DNA of 64,000 bases, taken from Streptomyces graminofaciens. Lineage in GTDB: Bacteria > Actinomycetota > Actinomycetes > Streptomycetales > Streptomycetaceae. Location: positions 62,001 through 126,000 of the forward strand of contig NZ_AP018448.1 of NCBI RefSeq assembly GCF_030294945.1. The letters run 5' to 3'. Numbering within the stretch: position 1 is the stretch's first letter; every line of letters starts with the position of its first letter. The position numbers and the translations under genes were made by a program. The notes below the pieces were generated by a model. That model was given only the letters and a program-made list of their open reading frames with translations, was not told where the DNA came from and searched no databases. Positions 41,934 to 50,316 of the stretch are shown piece after piece.

Positions 41934-41948
41934 ATTGGTCCAACAAAT
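41934..41948 (+). promoter_or_regulatory. GntR-type operator 2 (ATTGGTCCAACAAAT)
   Basis: This 15-mer matches operators 1 and 3 at 14 of 15 positions each. It is near the probable gntR promoter and would allow autoregulation. Its core fits the GT-N-AC pattern of FadR-type GntR operators. Confidence 0.65.
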
Positions 41949-42091
41949 ATTTCACTGCGATCAGAGAGCGAAGCGTGCTCCGTTCGGGGCCGCGGGCGCG
42001 TTCACGCACCCAGGTGTGACAAGTTCTGTGCTTCCGGCATGGTCAGGAAGCGCAGCAACAGGGCCCCACGAGGGCGAGGAGGGGATTGGGC

Positions 42092-42796
42092 ATGGACGCG
42101 GAGACCGAACTTCTGGTGAACCTGTTGACCCAGGCCACCGCGGACGGACACTCCGGCCGACTGCCTACGGAGCGTGAACTCGGGGCCCGCCTGGGCGTGA
42201 GTCGCGGCGCTCTGCGCGAGCGGCTCGCGACCCTGGAGGCCATGGGCATGGTGCGCCGCAGGCAAGGCAGCGGCACCTATCTCGAGGCACCCGATCCGGC
42301 TTTCGCCAGGTTGTACTTCAACCTGGCCGTGCGGTTCGGCCAGATCTCCACCGCCGAACTGGAGCGGGCCAGGGAGATGCTGGAGACGGCGGTCGTACGC
42401 AGTGCGGCGGAACGCGCGACCACTGAGGACGTGGGCAGGCTGCGCGCCCAGATCGACGAGATGTACGCGGCGTCATCGGCCGACGACGTCGAACGCGGTG
42501 ACAGCGCCGACTACGAATTTCACCGCCTGCTCTACCGGATCGCCGACAACCCGGTGCTGGACCTGCTCACGGACGGCCTGTCGGCGGCACTGCGCGGGCT
42601 GTTGCACGACCGCCGCCGCTCCGCCTGGGAGGCCGAAGACCTCAAGGCCGGCGGTACGCCGCGCCGCCGGGTGACCGATGCGGTCCACGAGGAGATCGCG
42701 GATGCGATCGCCGCGAACGACCCTGAGGCCGCAACGCTCGCCGTGAAGCACCACTACGAGGTGTGGCGGCAGATCACCGGCAAGACCTCGGACTGA
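42092..42796 (+). CDS. GntR-family regulator, FadR/FCD subgroup
   Basis: This 234-residue regulator has an N-terminal winged HTH (RLPTERELGARLGVSRGALR near 24, MGMVRRRQGSGTYL near 58). The helical FCD ligand domain follows (ERAREMLETAVVRSAAERAT, DYEFHRLLYRIADNPVLDLL). FCD regulators commonly bind sugar acids or organic acids as inducers, with metal ligands such as the His in YEFHRLL. GAGGAGG precedes the ATG at 42092. Three near-identical operators flank it, two upstream and one before the ABC-transporter operon, which makes this the likely repressor of the sugar operon. Confidence 0.88.
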   Translation: MDAETELLVNLLTQATADGHSGRLPTERELGARLGVSRGALRERLATLEAMGMVRRRQGSGTYLEAPDPAFARLYFNLAVRFGQISTAELERAREMLETAVVRSAAERATTEDVGRLRAQIDEMYAASSADDVERGDSADYEFHRLLYRIADNPVLDLLTDGLSAALRGLLHDRRRSAWEAEDLKAGGTPRRRVTDAVHEEIADAIAANDPEAATLAVKHHYEVWRQITGKTSD

Positions 42797-42924
42797 CGGC
42801 AGCCGACCCCTCCGAGCGTTCTTCCTGACACCTCATGCCCGCGCGCCCTCGGCGTGCGGGCCTTCGTCGTGCCCGAAGCGGGTCGTCGCAGCGGGCCCGG
42901 CTCCAGAATGGACGCACCTCCGAG

Positions 42925-42939
42925 ATTTGTTGTACCAAT
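42925..42939 (-). promoter_or_regulatory. GntR-type operator 3 (ATTGGTACAACAAAT)
   Basis: Read on the minus strand it matches operator 2 at 14 of 15 positions. It ends three bases before a TTGACA -35 box, a location suited to repression of the sugar-operon promoter. Confidence 0.65.
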
Positions 42940-42942
42940 TCG

Positions 42943-42971
42943 TTGACAGCATTCGAACCGGTCCCTACCTT
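42943..42971 (+). promoter_or_regulatory. Promoter of the sugar operon (TTGACA-N17-TACCTT)
   Basis: TTGACA at 42943-42948 is a perfect -35 box, and TACCTT at 42966-42971 follows after 17 bases. The lipoprotein start is about 180 bp further on, leaving a long untranslated leader with no obvious riboswitch. GntR operator 3 abuts the -35 box. Confidence 0.6.
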
Positions 42972-43151
42972 CGTGGCAACGGTGACCGCCGCGACATGCG
43001 CTGGTGACGTAGGTGTCACATCTGCCACGGCCAAACCCTCCAGTCACTGCTGCTCCCCTTCGTCCGAGCGGGGCACCCTCCTGGCCACCGCGCACCGCCC
43101 CACTCCGAAGCTCCGCTTCGCGTGTCCGCACACGAAAGGCAGTCGAAGCCC

Positions 43152-44270
43152 ATGACGCGAACCCAATGTTCCAGAAGACGTACACGGCTGAGGGCCGCGG
43201 CCTTCGGGGCCGCCCTCTCCCTCCTCGCCGCAGGTTGTGCAACCTCCAACCAGGCCTCGTCGTCATCCGGCGACAAGAAGGCGGGCGGCGCCGCCAAGTG
43301 CGACGTCACCAAGGAGGGAAACGTCAAGTCCTCGGGGTTGGAGGCCCCGCCCACCAAGAAGAAGGGCCAGCTGCGGATCGGCTTCAGCCCGACCGCGATG
43401 GACACGTACTACAAGCGGGTCCTGGCCGGCGTACACGAGGGCATCGACGCCGCAGGCGGCACGTCCAAGGTCAAACTGGACGTCCAGGCACCCTCCAGCC
43501 AGTCGGCCACCGACGACCAGGTCCGCAGCGTGGAGGCGTGGATCTCGCAGGGTTACGACGCCATCGCCGTCGCCCTCTTCAACGAGAACGCCCTGGAACC
43601 GCTGTTCAAGAAGGCCTCGGCGAAGGGCATTCCCATCTTCACCTTCAACTCGCCGGTGGTGTGCAGTCCCTACTACGTCAGCAACATCGGCTACGACCAG
43701 AGCGAAGGCGGCCGGGCCCAGGCGCAGTGGATCGTCGACCACTACAAGAACAAGGGCACCGTGAAGATCGCCATGCTCGAAGGGTTGCCGGGCCCGCACA
43801 CCTCGGAACGGATGCGCGGCTTCAACTCGGTGATCTCCAAGTACCCCAACCTCAAGGTGGTGGCCTCCCAGCCGGCCGGCTGGACCCGGGCCCAGGGTCT
43901 CAGCGTCACGGAGAACATCCTCACCGCCCACCCCGACATCGACATCCTGGTCGCGCTCTACGACGAGATGGCGCTCGGCGGCCTGGAGGCGCTCAAGGCG
44001 CGCAACCTCCAGGGAAAGATCGCGGTCGTCGGCTACGAGAACATGAGCGAGGCCAACGCCGCGATCAAGAAGGGCGACTTCGCCGCCACCGTCGACACCG
44101 GCGCCAAGCAAGAAGGCCGCAACATCATCAGCACCATCGAGAAATACGTGGCCGACGGCCAGCACGTGCCTCGGACGGTGTTCGACAACGTCACCGTCTA
44201 CGACAAGACGAACATCACCGACTTCAACCCCGACGACTACGTCTACGTGCCCCCGGCCAAGAAGAAGTGA
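43152..44270 (+). CDS. Sugar ABC transporter substrate-binding lipoprotein
   Basis: This 372-residue lipoprotein has signal LSLLAAGC with the lipid cysteine at residue 29. The rest is a type I periplasmic-binding fold (LRIGFSPTAMDTYYKRVLAG, VRSVEAWISQGYDAIAVALF, IAMLEGLPGPHTSERMRGFN) of the ribose/rhamnose family. It should capture a sugar, polyol or related compound outside the membrane and hand it to the permease at 45835. The start is set by the signal peptide. It is the first gene of the GntR-controlled operon; the ATPase follows after six bases. The ligand cannot be deduced from sequence alone. Confidence 0.9.
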   Translation: MTRTQCSRRRTRLRAAAFGAALSLLAAGCATSNQASSSSGDKKAGGAAKCDVTKEGNVKSSGLEAPPTKKKGQLRIGFSPTAMDTYYKRVLAGVHEGIDAAGGTSKVKLDVQAPSSQSATDDQVRSVEAWISQGYDAIAVALFNENALEPLFKKASAKGIPIFTFNSPVVCSPYYVSNIGYDQSEGGRAQAQWIVDHYKNKGTVKIAMLEGLPGPHTSERMRGFNSVISKYPNLKVVASQPAGWTRAQGLSVTENILTAHPDIDILVALYDEMALGGLEALKARNLQGKIAVVGYENMSEANAAIKKGDFAATVDTGAKQEGRNIISTIEKYVADGQHVPRTVFDNVTVYDKTNITDFNPDDYVYVPPAKKK

Positions 44271-44276
44271 TCAGCG

Positions 44277-45842
44277 GTGACCACTTCAGCACCCCGTCAC
44301 ACGGGGCGGGACCCGTCCGCCCATGACCCCGTTCTCGACATGCGCGGCATCACCAAGCGCTTCGGTGCCACGCACGCTCTGCGGCAGGTCGATCTCACCC
44401 TCTTCCCGGGCGAAGTCCTCGGGCTCGTCGGGGAGAACGGCGCCGGCAAGTCGACCATCATGAAGATCCTCTCCGGCGCGTACCGCAAGGACGACGGCGA
44501 AATCCGCATCCGCGGCAAGGCGGTGGATCTCCGCGGGCCCGCGGACGCGCAAGAGCTGGGCATCGCGATCATCTACCAGGAGTTGTCGCTCTTCCCGGAC
44601 CTCACGGCCGTGGAGAACATCTTCGTCCGGCATGAGAAGTGCCGGGGCGGACGTCCGTGGATCCTGAGTCCTCTCGACCGCGGCGCCATGCGCGATCGGA
44701 CGCTCGACCTCCTCCGGGAGGATCTCGGAGTCGTCATCGACGTCGACGTCCCGGTCAGCAGGCTGAGTCTGGCGGAGAAACAGCTCATCGAGATCGCACG
44801 GGCCCTGCACTCCCGTGCGGACATCATCATCATGGACGAGCCGACCGAGGCGCTGGAGGCCGAAGAACGCGAGCGGCTGTTCGCCACCGTGCGCAGGCTC
44901 AAAGACGCCGGCAAGTCCGTCATCTACGTGTCGCACCAACTCGACCAGGTCATCGGCCTGTGCGACCGCATCACCGTGCTGCGCGACGGAAGCCACGTGT
45001 CGACGGCTCCGACGGATCAGGTGAACGTCGCCACCATCATCTCGCTGATGATCGGCGGCTCTCTCGAAGAGCAGTATCCGGAGCTGTCACCGCCGGCCGA
45101 GGAGACCGTTCTCCAGGTGGAAGACATCAGCCTGGCACGGAACTTCGAGAAGGTCAGTTTCGCTGTGAGGCGCGGCGAAATCCTCGGCATCGCCGGGCTG
45201 AACGGGTCAGGCAAGAGCGCACTCGTCAGATCCGTCTACGGAATCCGTCCACCGGACGAGGGAACCGTGGCGGTCGCCGGACGGCAGGTCTCGATCCGCA
45301 GCCCCAAGGACGCGACGGCATGCGGCCTGGCCTTCCTGCCGGCCGAGCGCAAGACGGAGGGAGTGTTCGCCGGGCACTCCATCCGCTGGAACCTGACCAT
45401 CGCGGGCCTGCGGCGGGCCTCAGGGCTGCGTTTGCGCCGTGAGCCGGAACGCCAGGTGACCCACCGTTACACGAGTGAGCTGGGCGTGAAGGCTGCCTCC
45501 GGCGAGCAGGAGATCACCCTGCTCAGCGGCGGAAACCAACAGAAGGTTCTGCTCGCCCGCTGGCTCGCCGTCGATCCGGACGTCTTCATCCTCGAGGAGC
45601 CGACGCGCGGCATCGACGTCTCGGCCAAGGCCGACGTCTACCGGCACATCGCCGACTACGCGCGGCGCGGGAAGTCCTTTGTCGTGGTCTCCTCCGAGAG
45701 CCCCGAACTGCTCGGTATCTGCCACCGCGTCCTCGTCATGTACGAAGGCCGCGTCGCGGCGGTCCTGGACGCCGGCGAGGCCACCCAGGAACTCATCGCC
45801 CACTATTCCGTCCAACGTGCCGAAGAGGCCGCAGATGAGTGA
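44277..45842 (+). CDS. Sugar ABC transporter ATP-binding protein with two NBDs (RbsA type)
   Basis: This 521-residue protein contains two ATPase domains in tandem. The first has Walker A GENGAGKST near residue 53 and Walker B IIIMDEP near 180; its signature region reads SLAEKQLIEIARAL rather than LSGGQ, as is usual in the first half of RbsA-type proteins. The second has GLNGSGKSA near 310, LLSGGNQQKVLLARWL near 418 and FILEEPTRGID near 440. It powers the uptake system with the permease encoded next. The GTG start is six bases after the lipoprotein stop. Its end overlaps the permease start by eight bases. Confidence 0.93.
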   Translation: MTTSAPRHTGRDPSAHDPVLDMRGITKRFGATHALRQVDLTLFPGEVLGLVGENGAGKSTIMKILSGAYRKDDGEIRIRGKAVDLRGPADAQELGIAIIYQELSLFPDLTAVENIFVRHEKCRGGRPWILSPLDRGAMRDRTLDLLREDLGVVIDVDVPVSRLSLAEKQLIEIARALHSRADIIIMDEPTEALEAEERERLFATVRRLKDAGKSVIYVSHQLDQVIGLCDRITVLRDGSHVSTAPTDQVNVATIISLMIGGSLEEQYPELSPPAEETVLQVEDISLARNFEKVSFAVRRGEILGIAGLNGSGKSALVRSVYGIRPPDEGTVAVAGRQVSIRSPKDATACGLAFLPAERKTEGVFAGHSIRWNLTIAGLRRASGLRLRREPERQVTHRYTSELGVKAASGEQEITLLSGGNQQKVLLARWLAVDPDVFILEEPTRGIDVSAKADVYRHIADYARRGKSFVVVSSESPELLGICHRVLVMYEGRVAAVLDAGEATQELIAHYSVQRAEEAADE

Positions 45843-46884
45843 CAGCAAGACGTATCCCCCGACACCCACGGCTGCCGGAGGCTCCTCCGCGCCAAAGGCC
45901 GCGACTGCCCACCGCCCGCCCCGCTCGGTGGGCTTCACATCCGCGCTGCTCGGCAGCAGTGCGGGGCGGATTCTTCCCGTCTTCGTGCTGATCGTCGCGG
46001 CGCTGAGCCTGACGGCGAACGACTTCCTCAGCGTCGACAACATCACCAACGTCCTGCGGCAGATGGTCTTCGTTTCCGTCATCGCCTTCGCGGCGACGTT
46101 CGTGATCGGCATGGGCGGCATCGACCTGTCGGTGGGCGCCACCACCGCCCTGACCGGCCTGTTCATGGCCGACCTGATGCTGCAGGGCGTCAACATCTAC
46201 CTCGCCGTACTCGCCGGCCTGCTGTTGGGCGGCCTCATAGGCCTCGTCAACGGCTTGCTCATCGACCGGCTCGGCATCTCGCCGTTCATCTGCACCCTCG
46301 CAGCCATGATCATCCTCCGAGGGGTGATCATGGTGTACAGCCAGGGAGTCCCACTGACCGGGCTCGGCTTCCCCGAGTTCCAGTGGTTCGGCCAGGGCTC
46401 CATTGCCGGGGTTCCCGTCCCGGTGCTCACGATGGGCCTCGTCTTCGCTGTCTGCTGGTACCTCCTGTACCGCACCAAGTACGGCCGGTACGTGCTGTCG
46501 ATCGGCAGCAACCGGGAAGCCGCGCGACTCGTCGGGATCGGCATATCGCGGATTCAGGTGTCGGTGTACGTGATGGCGGGCCTTGCCGCCGCGCTGGCGG
46601 GGCTGTTGTTGACCTCCCGGCTCGAAGCCGCGATGCCGGAGGCGGCGACCAACTACGAACTGGACGTCATCGCCGCCGTCGTCATCGGCGGCACCAGCCT
46701 CAACGGCGGCAAGGCGTCCCTGGCCGGCACGGCGATCGGCGCGGCCCTGATGGCGGTGGTGCGCAACGGATTGAACCTGCTGAACGTCAACACGTTCTGG
46801 CACCAGGTGGTCATCGGTTCCATCATTCTCGTCGCGGTTTCCTTCGACTCTCTCAGCGCGCGCCGACGGGCCAAGACATCTTGA
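45835..46884 (+). CDS. Sugar ABC transporter permease (RbsC type)
   Basis: This 349-residue inner-membrane protein has a hydrophilic N-terminal tail of about 40 residues, followed by eight to ten hydrophobic segments. The RbsC-type motifs are FVIGMGGIDLSVGATTALTG near 90 and IGSNREAARLVGIGI near 225, where the EAA-like loop contacts the ATPase, plus VIGGTSLNGGKASLAGTAIG near 280. It forms the channel for the sugar. Translation is coupled to the ATPase gene by overlap. Only one permease gene is present, so it probably works as a homodimer. Confidence 0.92.
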   Translation: MSDSKTYPPTPTAAGGSSAPKAATAHRPPRSVGFTSALLGSSAGRILPVFVLIVAALSLTANDFLSVDNITNVLRQMVFVSVIAFAATFVIGMGGIDLSVGATTALTGLFMADLMLQGVNIYLAVLAGLLLGGLIGLVNGLLIDRLGISPFICTLAAMIILRGVIMVYSQGVPLTGLGFPEFQWFGQGSIAGVPVPVLTMGLVFAVCWYLLYRTKYGRYVLSIGSNREAARLVGIGISRIQVSVYVMAGLAAALAGLLLTSRLEAAMPEAATNYELDVIAAVVIGGTSLNGGKASLAGTAIGAALMAVVRNGLNLLNVNTFWHQVVIGSIILVAVSFDSLSARRRAKTS

Positions 46885-46935
46885 CTGTAAGAGGGGAACA
46901 GCGGAGAAGTACCCGAGAAATGAAAGAGGCAACGC

Positions 46936-47247
46936 GTGGCTAGTCAATCGATTCGAATCGTCGCCGAAGTAACGGCGCACCCGGGACGGTCCGAAGAGCT
47001 CTGGCAGAATCTCGCCGAGCTGGTGGAGCCCACCCGGAAAGAGGCCGGGAACATCAGCTACGACATACTCCAGGACCTGGACAATCCTGATCACTTCCTC
47101 TTCTACGAGGAGTGGGAATCCAGGGAATATTTCGAGCGGCATCTCGAGTCCCCGCACGTCGCCGACTACGACCGCGCCACCCGTCACCTGATCTCGATTT
47201 CGGTACGCATCTCCGTGTGCACTCTGCGTACCGACCTGAAGGCATGA
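46936..47247 (+). CDS. ABM/YgiN-like small protein
   Basis: This 103-residue protein has a single antibiotic-biosynthesis-monooxygenase (dimeric alpha-beta barrel) domain: RIVAEVTAHPGRSEELWQNL, AGNISYDILQDLDNPDHFLF and YEEWESREYFERHLESPH. Relatives include quinol monooxygenases, LsrG (an isomerase of phosphorylated AI-2) and sugar mutarotase-like proteins. In a sugar operon an isomerase, mutarotase or protective role seems more likely than oxygenation, but this is inference. The GTG follows GAAAGAGG. It sits 51 bp after the permease in the same operon. Confidence 0.8.
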   Translation: MASQSIRIVAEVTAHPGRSEELWQNLAELVEPTRKEAGNISYDILQDLDNPDHFLFYEEWESREYFERHLESPHVADYDRATRHLISISVRISVCTLRTDLKA

Positions 47248-47267
47248 CCCGGAGAAGAGGAGCAGTC

Positions 47268-48062
47268 ATGAACAGGTTGCAGGGCAAGGTGGCCGTGATC
47301 ACCGGCTCCAGCTCGGGCATCGGCCGCGCCATCGCCCTACGGTTCGCCGAGGAAGGCGCCAACGTGGTCGTGAGCGATGTGCGCGCGACCCCGCGGGAAG
47401 GCGGTTTCGAGGACGACGGTGACGTGGCGACGGCCGACCTGATCGTCAAACGCGGCGGTCAGGCCGTGTTCGTCCCCTGTGACGTCTCATCGCACGACGA
47501 AGTGCGGGCACTGGCGCACGCGGCCGTGGAGCGGTTCGGAAGGCTCGACCAGTGGGTGAACAACGCGGCCGTCCGCCGCTACGGAAAGGTCGCCCACGAA
47601 TACAGCGACGACGATCTGAACCAGATCCTCGACGTCAACGTGAAGGGGACGTACTTCGGCTCCGTGGAAGCCGTCAAGGTGTTCCTGGAGCAGGGGGACG
47701 GCGGCAATATCATCAACATCGTCTCCACTTCCGGCTTGCGCGGTCATCCGCGTCAGGCGCTGTACAACACCAGCAAGGGCGCCACCCGCCTGCTCACCAT
47801 GTCCCTGGCGACCGACTACGGCCCGAAGGGAATCCGGGTCAACGGAATCTGCCCCACCTTCGTGAAGACCTCCTTCACCCGTGACGAATTCGACGACACC
47901 GAATTCCAGAACTCCTTGGCCCAAGGACTGCCGCTCGGCCGCTGGGGCGAGGCGGCCGACGTCGCGAACGCCGCCGTCTTTCTCGCTTCCGACGAATCCA
48001 GCATGGTCACCGGACACCTGCTGAGCGTCGACGGCGGAGAAACCCTGAGCCGGTACATCTGA
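47268..48062 (+). CDS. Short-chain dehydrogenase/reductase of the sugar operon
   Basis: This 264-residue classical SDR has TGSSSGIGRAIALRFAEEGA near residue 13, WVNNAAVR near 100, serine in NIVSTSG near 150 and YNTSKGA near 165, with MVTGHLLSVDGGE at the end. It probably performs the first NAD(P)-dependent oxidation of the imported sugar or polyol. The MBL-fold hydrolase next to it could then open a lactone product. GAGGAG precedes the ATG. The substrate is inferred only from the operon. Confidence 0.87.
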   Translation: MNRLQGKVAVITGSSSGIGRAIALRFAEEGANVVVSDVRATPREGGFEDDGDVATADLIVKRGGQAVFVPCDVSSHDEVRALAHAAVERFGRLDQWVNNAAVRRYGKVAHEYSDDDLNQILDVNVKGTYFGSVEAVKVFLEQGDGGNIINIVSTSGLRGHPRQALYNTSKGATRLLTMSLATDYGPKGIRVNGICPTFVKTSFTRDEFDDTEFQNSLAQGLPLGRWGEAADVANAAVFLASDESSMVTGHLLSVDGGETLSRYI

Positions 48063-48082
48063 CGAGAGAAAGGCACCCGAAG

Positions 48083-48892
48083 ATGAGCAGCGGCGAGATC
48101 AAGCTCACCGTCATGCCGGTGGGCAAGTTCGAGGCCAGTCTGAGCTGGCTGTTGTTCGACCCCGCACGCGTGGTCGGCACCCGTCAGGAACCCCACAAGG
48201 CGGCACCCTGGGTGGACGTGCCCGTTCACTCCGTGCTGATCCAGCACCCCGAGGGCAACCTTCTGTGGGACACCGGGCTGCCGCGCGACTGGGAGACCAA
48301 GTGGGCTCCGACCGGGCTGACGGATTACTGGCCGGTCGTCGCCGAGGAGCAGGAGTGGTTCGACTCCCGTCTGCGACAGGCCGGAGTGGAGACCGGTGAC
48401 ATCGACTTCCTGGTCTTCTCCCACCTGCACTGGGACCACGCGGGCAACGGCTGGATGTTCAACGGCACCGACGCCAAGGTCGTGTGCAGCCAGGCGGAGT
48501 ACGAGGGCGCGTTCGGCTTCGATGGCTATTGCGACGGCCCGTTCATCCGCAGCGACTACGGCGAACTGCCCTTCGAGACCGTCCAGGAGGACACCGAGAT
48601 CCTGCCCGGCGTCACGTTGCTCCAGACCCCGGGGCACACCTGGGGCACGATGTCGCTCCAGGTGGATCTGCCGGACACCGGGACCATGATCTTCACCTCC
48701 GACGCCATCTTCCTGGGCGACAACTTCGGCCCGCCGGCCGTCACGCCGGGCATCGTGCACGACAGCCAGAAGTGGCTGTCGTCGGTCGAGAAGATCAGGG
48801 GTATCGCCGAACGCACCGACGCGACCGTGATCTTCGGCCACGACGCCGAACAGGCGAAGCACATGCGGTCCGCCCCGGACTACTACACGTGA
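48083..48892 (+). CDS. Metallo-beta-lactamase-fold hydrolase, lactonase-like
   Basis: This 269-residue MBL-fold protein has the metal motif FSHLHWDHAGN near residue 112 (HxHxDH), a further histidine in QTPGHTWG near 185, the aspartate in FTSDAIFLGD near 205 and HDAEQ near 253. Together these form a two-metal site. The arrangement resembles AttM/AiiA-type N-acyl homoserine or gamma-butyrolactone lactonases. In this operon a sugar-lactone substrate is reasonable, with quorum quenching as the alternative. There is no signal peptide, so it acts in the cytoplasm. A purine-rich leader precedes the ATG. Confidence 0.82.
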   Translation: MSSGEIKLTVMPVGKFEASLSWLLFDPARVVGTRQEPHKAAPWVDVPVHSVLIQHPEGNLLWDTGLPRDWETKWAPTGLTDYWPVVAEEQEWFDSRLRQAGVETGDIDFLVFSHLHWDHAGNGWMFNGTDAKVVCSQAEYEGAFGFDGYCDGPFIRSDYGELPFETVQEDTEILPGVTLLQTPGHTWGTMSLQVDLPDTGTMIFTSDAIFLGDNFGPPAVTPGIVHDSQKWLSSVEKIRGIAERTDATVIFGHDAEQAKHMRSAPDYYT

Positions 48893-48931
48893 CGTCACCG
48901 ATTCCTCCGCCCGGACCGAAGGACACCCCCC

Positions 48932-49345
48932 ATGCCGATCTATGACTACGAGTGCAGCCACGGACACGGTTTCGAAGCACTTGTCCCCCGTTGGAGTTCG
49001 CCTCACCCCGCGTGCCCGGCCTGCGGGACGGAGACCCGGCGCCGGCCAGCAGCCGGGGCCTGCCTGACGGGCACCGCGAGCCTGCCGCCGCGCAGCCACG
49101 AGGCCCCGACGACCTGGCTCGGCACGCACCGGGGCAACCGTGAGGTCGTCACCGGCTGGCGGCGGGCACTGGAGCAGCGCAGGAACCTCGAAGAGCGCTA
49201 TCCGGAACTCTCCACCCCTCGGTCCCCGGTGGTGGCCCACGAAGGCCACTACCACCACGCACCGCTGACCGTGGACGAAGTGCGCGCCACCACGAGCCGC
49301 CCCGACCAACCGTCCCGGCCCAAGGCCGACGGAGCGCCTGCATGA
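48932..49345 (+). CDS. FmdB-like zinc-ribbon protein
   Basis: The 137-residue protein starts MPIYDYECSHGHGFEALVP and has CPACGTE at residues 30-36. The two cysteine pairs are those of an FmdB/CxxC zinc ribbon, although the first pair is reduced to one cysteine with nearby histidines (ECSHGHGF). The C-terminal part is variable, with HHAPLTVDEVRATTS near 110. FmdB proteins are described as regulators of amide-degradation genes, but in most operons the role is unknown; a chaperone-like or subunit role for a neighbouring enzyme is possible. AAGGA precedes the ATG. Confidence 0.75.
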   Translation: MPIYDYECSHGHGFEALVPRWSSPHPACPACGTETRRRPAAGACLTGTASLPPRSHEAPTTWLGTHRGNREVVTGWRRALEQRRNLEERYPELSTPRSPVVAHEGHYHHAPLTVDEVRATTSRPDQPSRPKADGAPA

Positions 49346-49412
49346 GCGTCGTCGCCACGTCCGATCCGCAGCCGCGTGGTCGGCGGCACGGCAGCAGAAG
49401 GGCCAGGAGGCC

Positions 49413-50261
49413 ATGACACAACTCGAACACGACTATGCGCAGTTGTCCGAGGTGCAGATGCACTACGCGGTCGCAGGCGAGGGTGAGCCGCTGGTCCTGC
49501 TCCACGGTTACCCGCAGACCTGGCTGTGCTGGGAGAGGACCCTGCCGTTCCTCACCGACCGCTTCCGGGTGATCATGCCCGACCTGCGCGGGCTGGGAGA
49601 CACCTCCCGCCCGGCCGGCGGGTACGACAAGAAGACCGTCGCGGCGGATGTGTGGGAACTCGTCCACGACCACCTCGGTATCGACAACTTCTATCTGGCC
49701 GGACACGACTGGGGCGGAGTGGTGGCCTTCCGGCTGGCCGCCGACCACCGCGACGCCGTCAGCCGACTGGCCGTCGTCGATGTGGCCATCCCCGGCGACG
49801 GCGCCCCCGACATCGGCCAGGGCGGACGCCGTTGGCACCATCGTTTCCTGCAGACCCTCGACCTGCCCGAGGCACTCATCGAAGGACGCGAGCACCACTA
49901 CCTCGGCTGGTTCTGGCGGAACTACGGACACCGGCCGGATGCCATCGACCCCGCGCACATCGCCGAGTACCTCCGTGTGTACACCTCCGCGGGCGCGACC
50001 CGCGCCGGGTTCGCCTACTACCGGAGCGTCACCCAGGACGTTGCGGACAACACCGGGCTGCCGCCCCTGGAGATGCCGGTCCTGGCTGTCGGTGGCGGCA
50101 CCAGTTGGGGACGAGGGGCCGAAGTGGCCATCTCCTGCCGAACGATGGCCAAGGACGTCACGGAAGTAGTGATCGCCGAGTGCGGGCACTGGGTCCCCGA
50201 CGAGCAGCCCGAGGAACTGGCCGGGCACTTCCGCTCCTTCTTCACGGCCGCCCGGCCGTAA
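49413..50261 (+). CDS. Alpha/beta hydrolase, epoxide hydrolase/dehalogenase type
   Basis: This 282-residue protein has the oxyanion motif HGYPQTWLCW near residue 29, the Asp-nucleophile elbow AGHDWGGVVAF near 95 and the histidine motif CGHWVPDEQPEEL near 258. The RWHHRFLQTLDLPEALIEGR cap segment resembles fluoroacetate dehalogenase and soluble epoxide hydrolases. An Asp nucleophile rules out a typical serine esterase. Its role in a sugar operon is unclear: it might hydrolyse an epoxide, an ester or a lactone. AGGAGG precedes the ATG. A similar hydrolase with the same nucleophile type lies at 37282. Confidence 0.83.
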   Translation: MTQLEHDYAQLSEVQMHYAVAGEGEPLVLLHGYPQTWLCWERTLPFLTDRFRVIMPDLRGLGDTSRPAGGYDKKTVAADVWELVHDHLGIDNFYLAGHDWGGVVAFRLAADHRDAVSRLAVVDVAIPGDGAPDIGQGGRRWHHRFLQTLDLPEALIEGREHHYLGWFWRNYGHRPDAIDPAHIAEYLRVYTSAGATRAGFAYYRSVTQDVADNTGLPPLEMPVLAVGGGTSWGRGAEVAISCRTMAKDVTEVVIAECGHWVPDEQPEELAGHFRSFFTAARP

Positions 50262-50316
50262 CCCGCCGCTTTCCCCCTCCCTCCCCCGTCAGCGCACCTG
50301 TCCGGAAGGACCTGTC

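Larger units (their letters stand above)
41597..42091. promoter_or_regulatory. Divergent SDR/gntR promoter region
   Basis: This 495-bp gap has no gene with a believable start or product. It contains two inverted copies of the GntR-type site (41873-41887 and 41934-41948), 61 bp apart. AT-rich sequence around 41934-41965 probably marks the gntR promoter. Confidence 0.5.

Noticed and set aside
48083..48892. Quorum-quenching lactonase as the main role of the MBL-fold protein
   Set aside because: The metal motif fits, but the gene is embedded in a sugar operon next to an SDR, so a sugar lactone is the simpler reading. Quorum quenching is kept only as an alternative.
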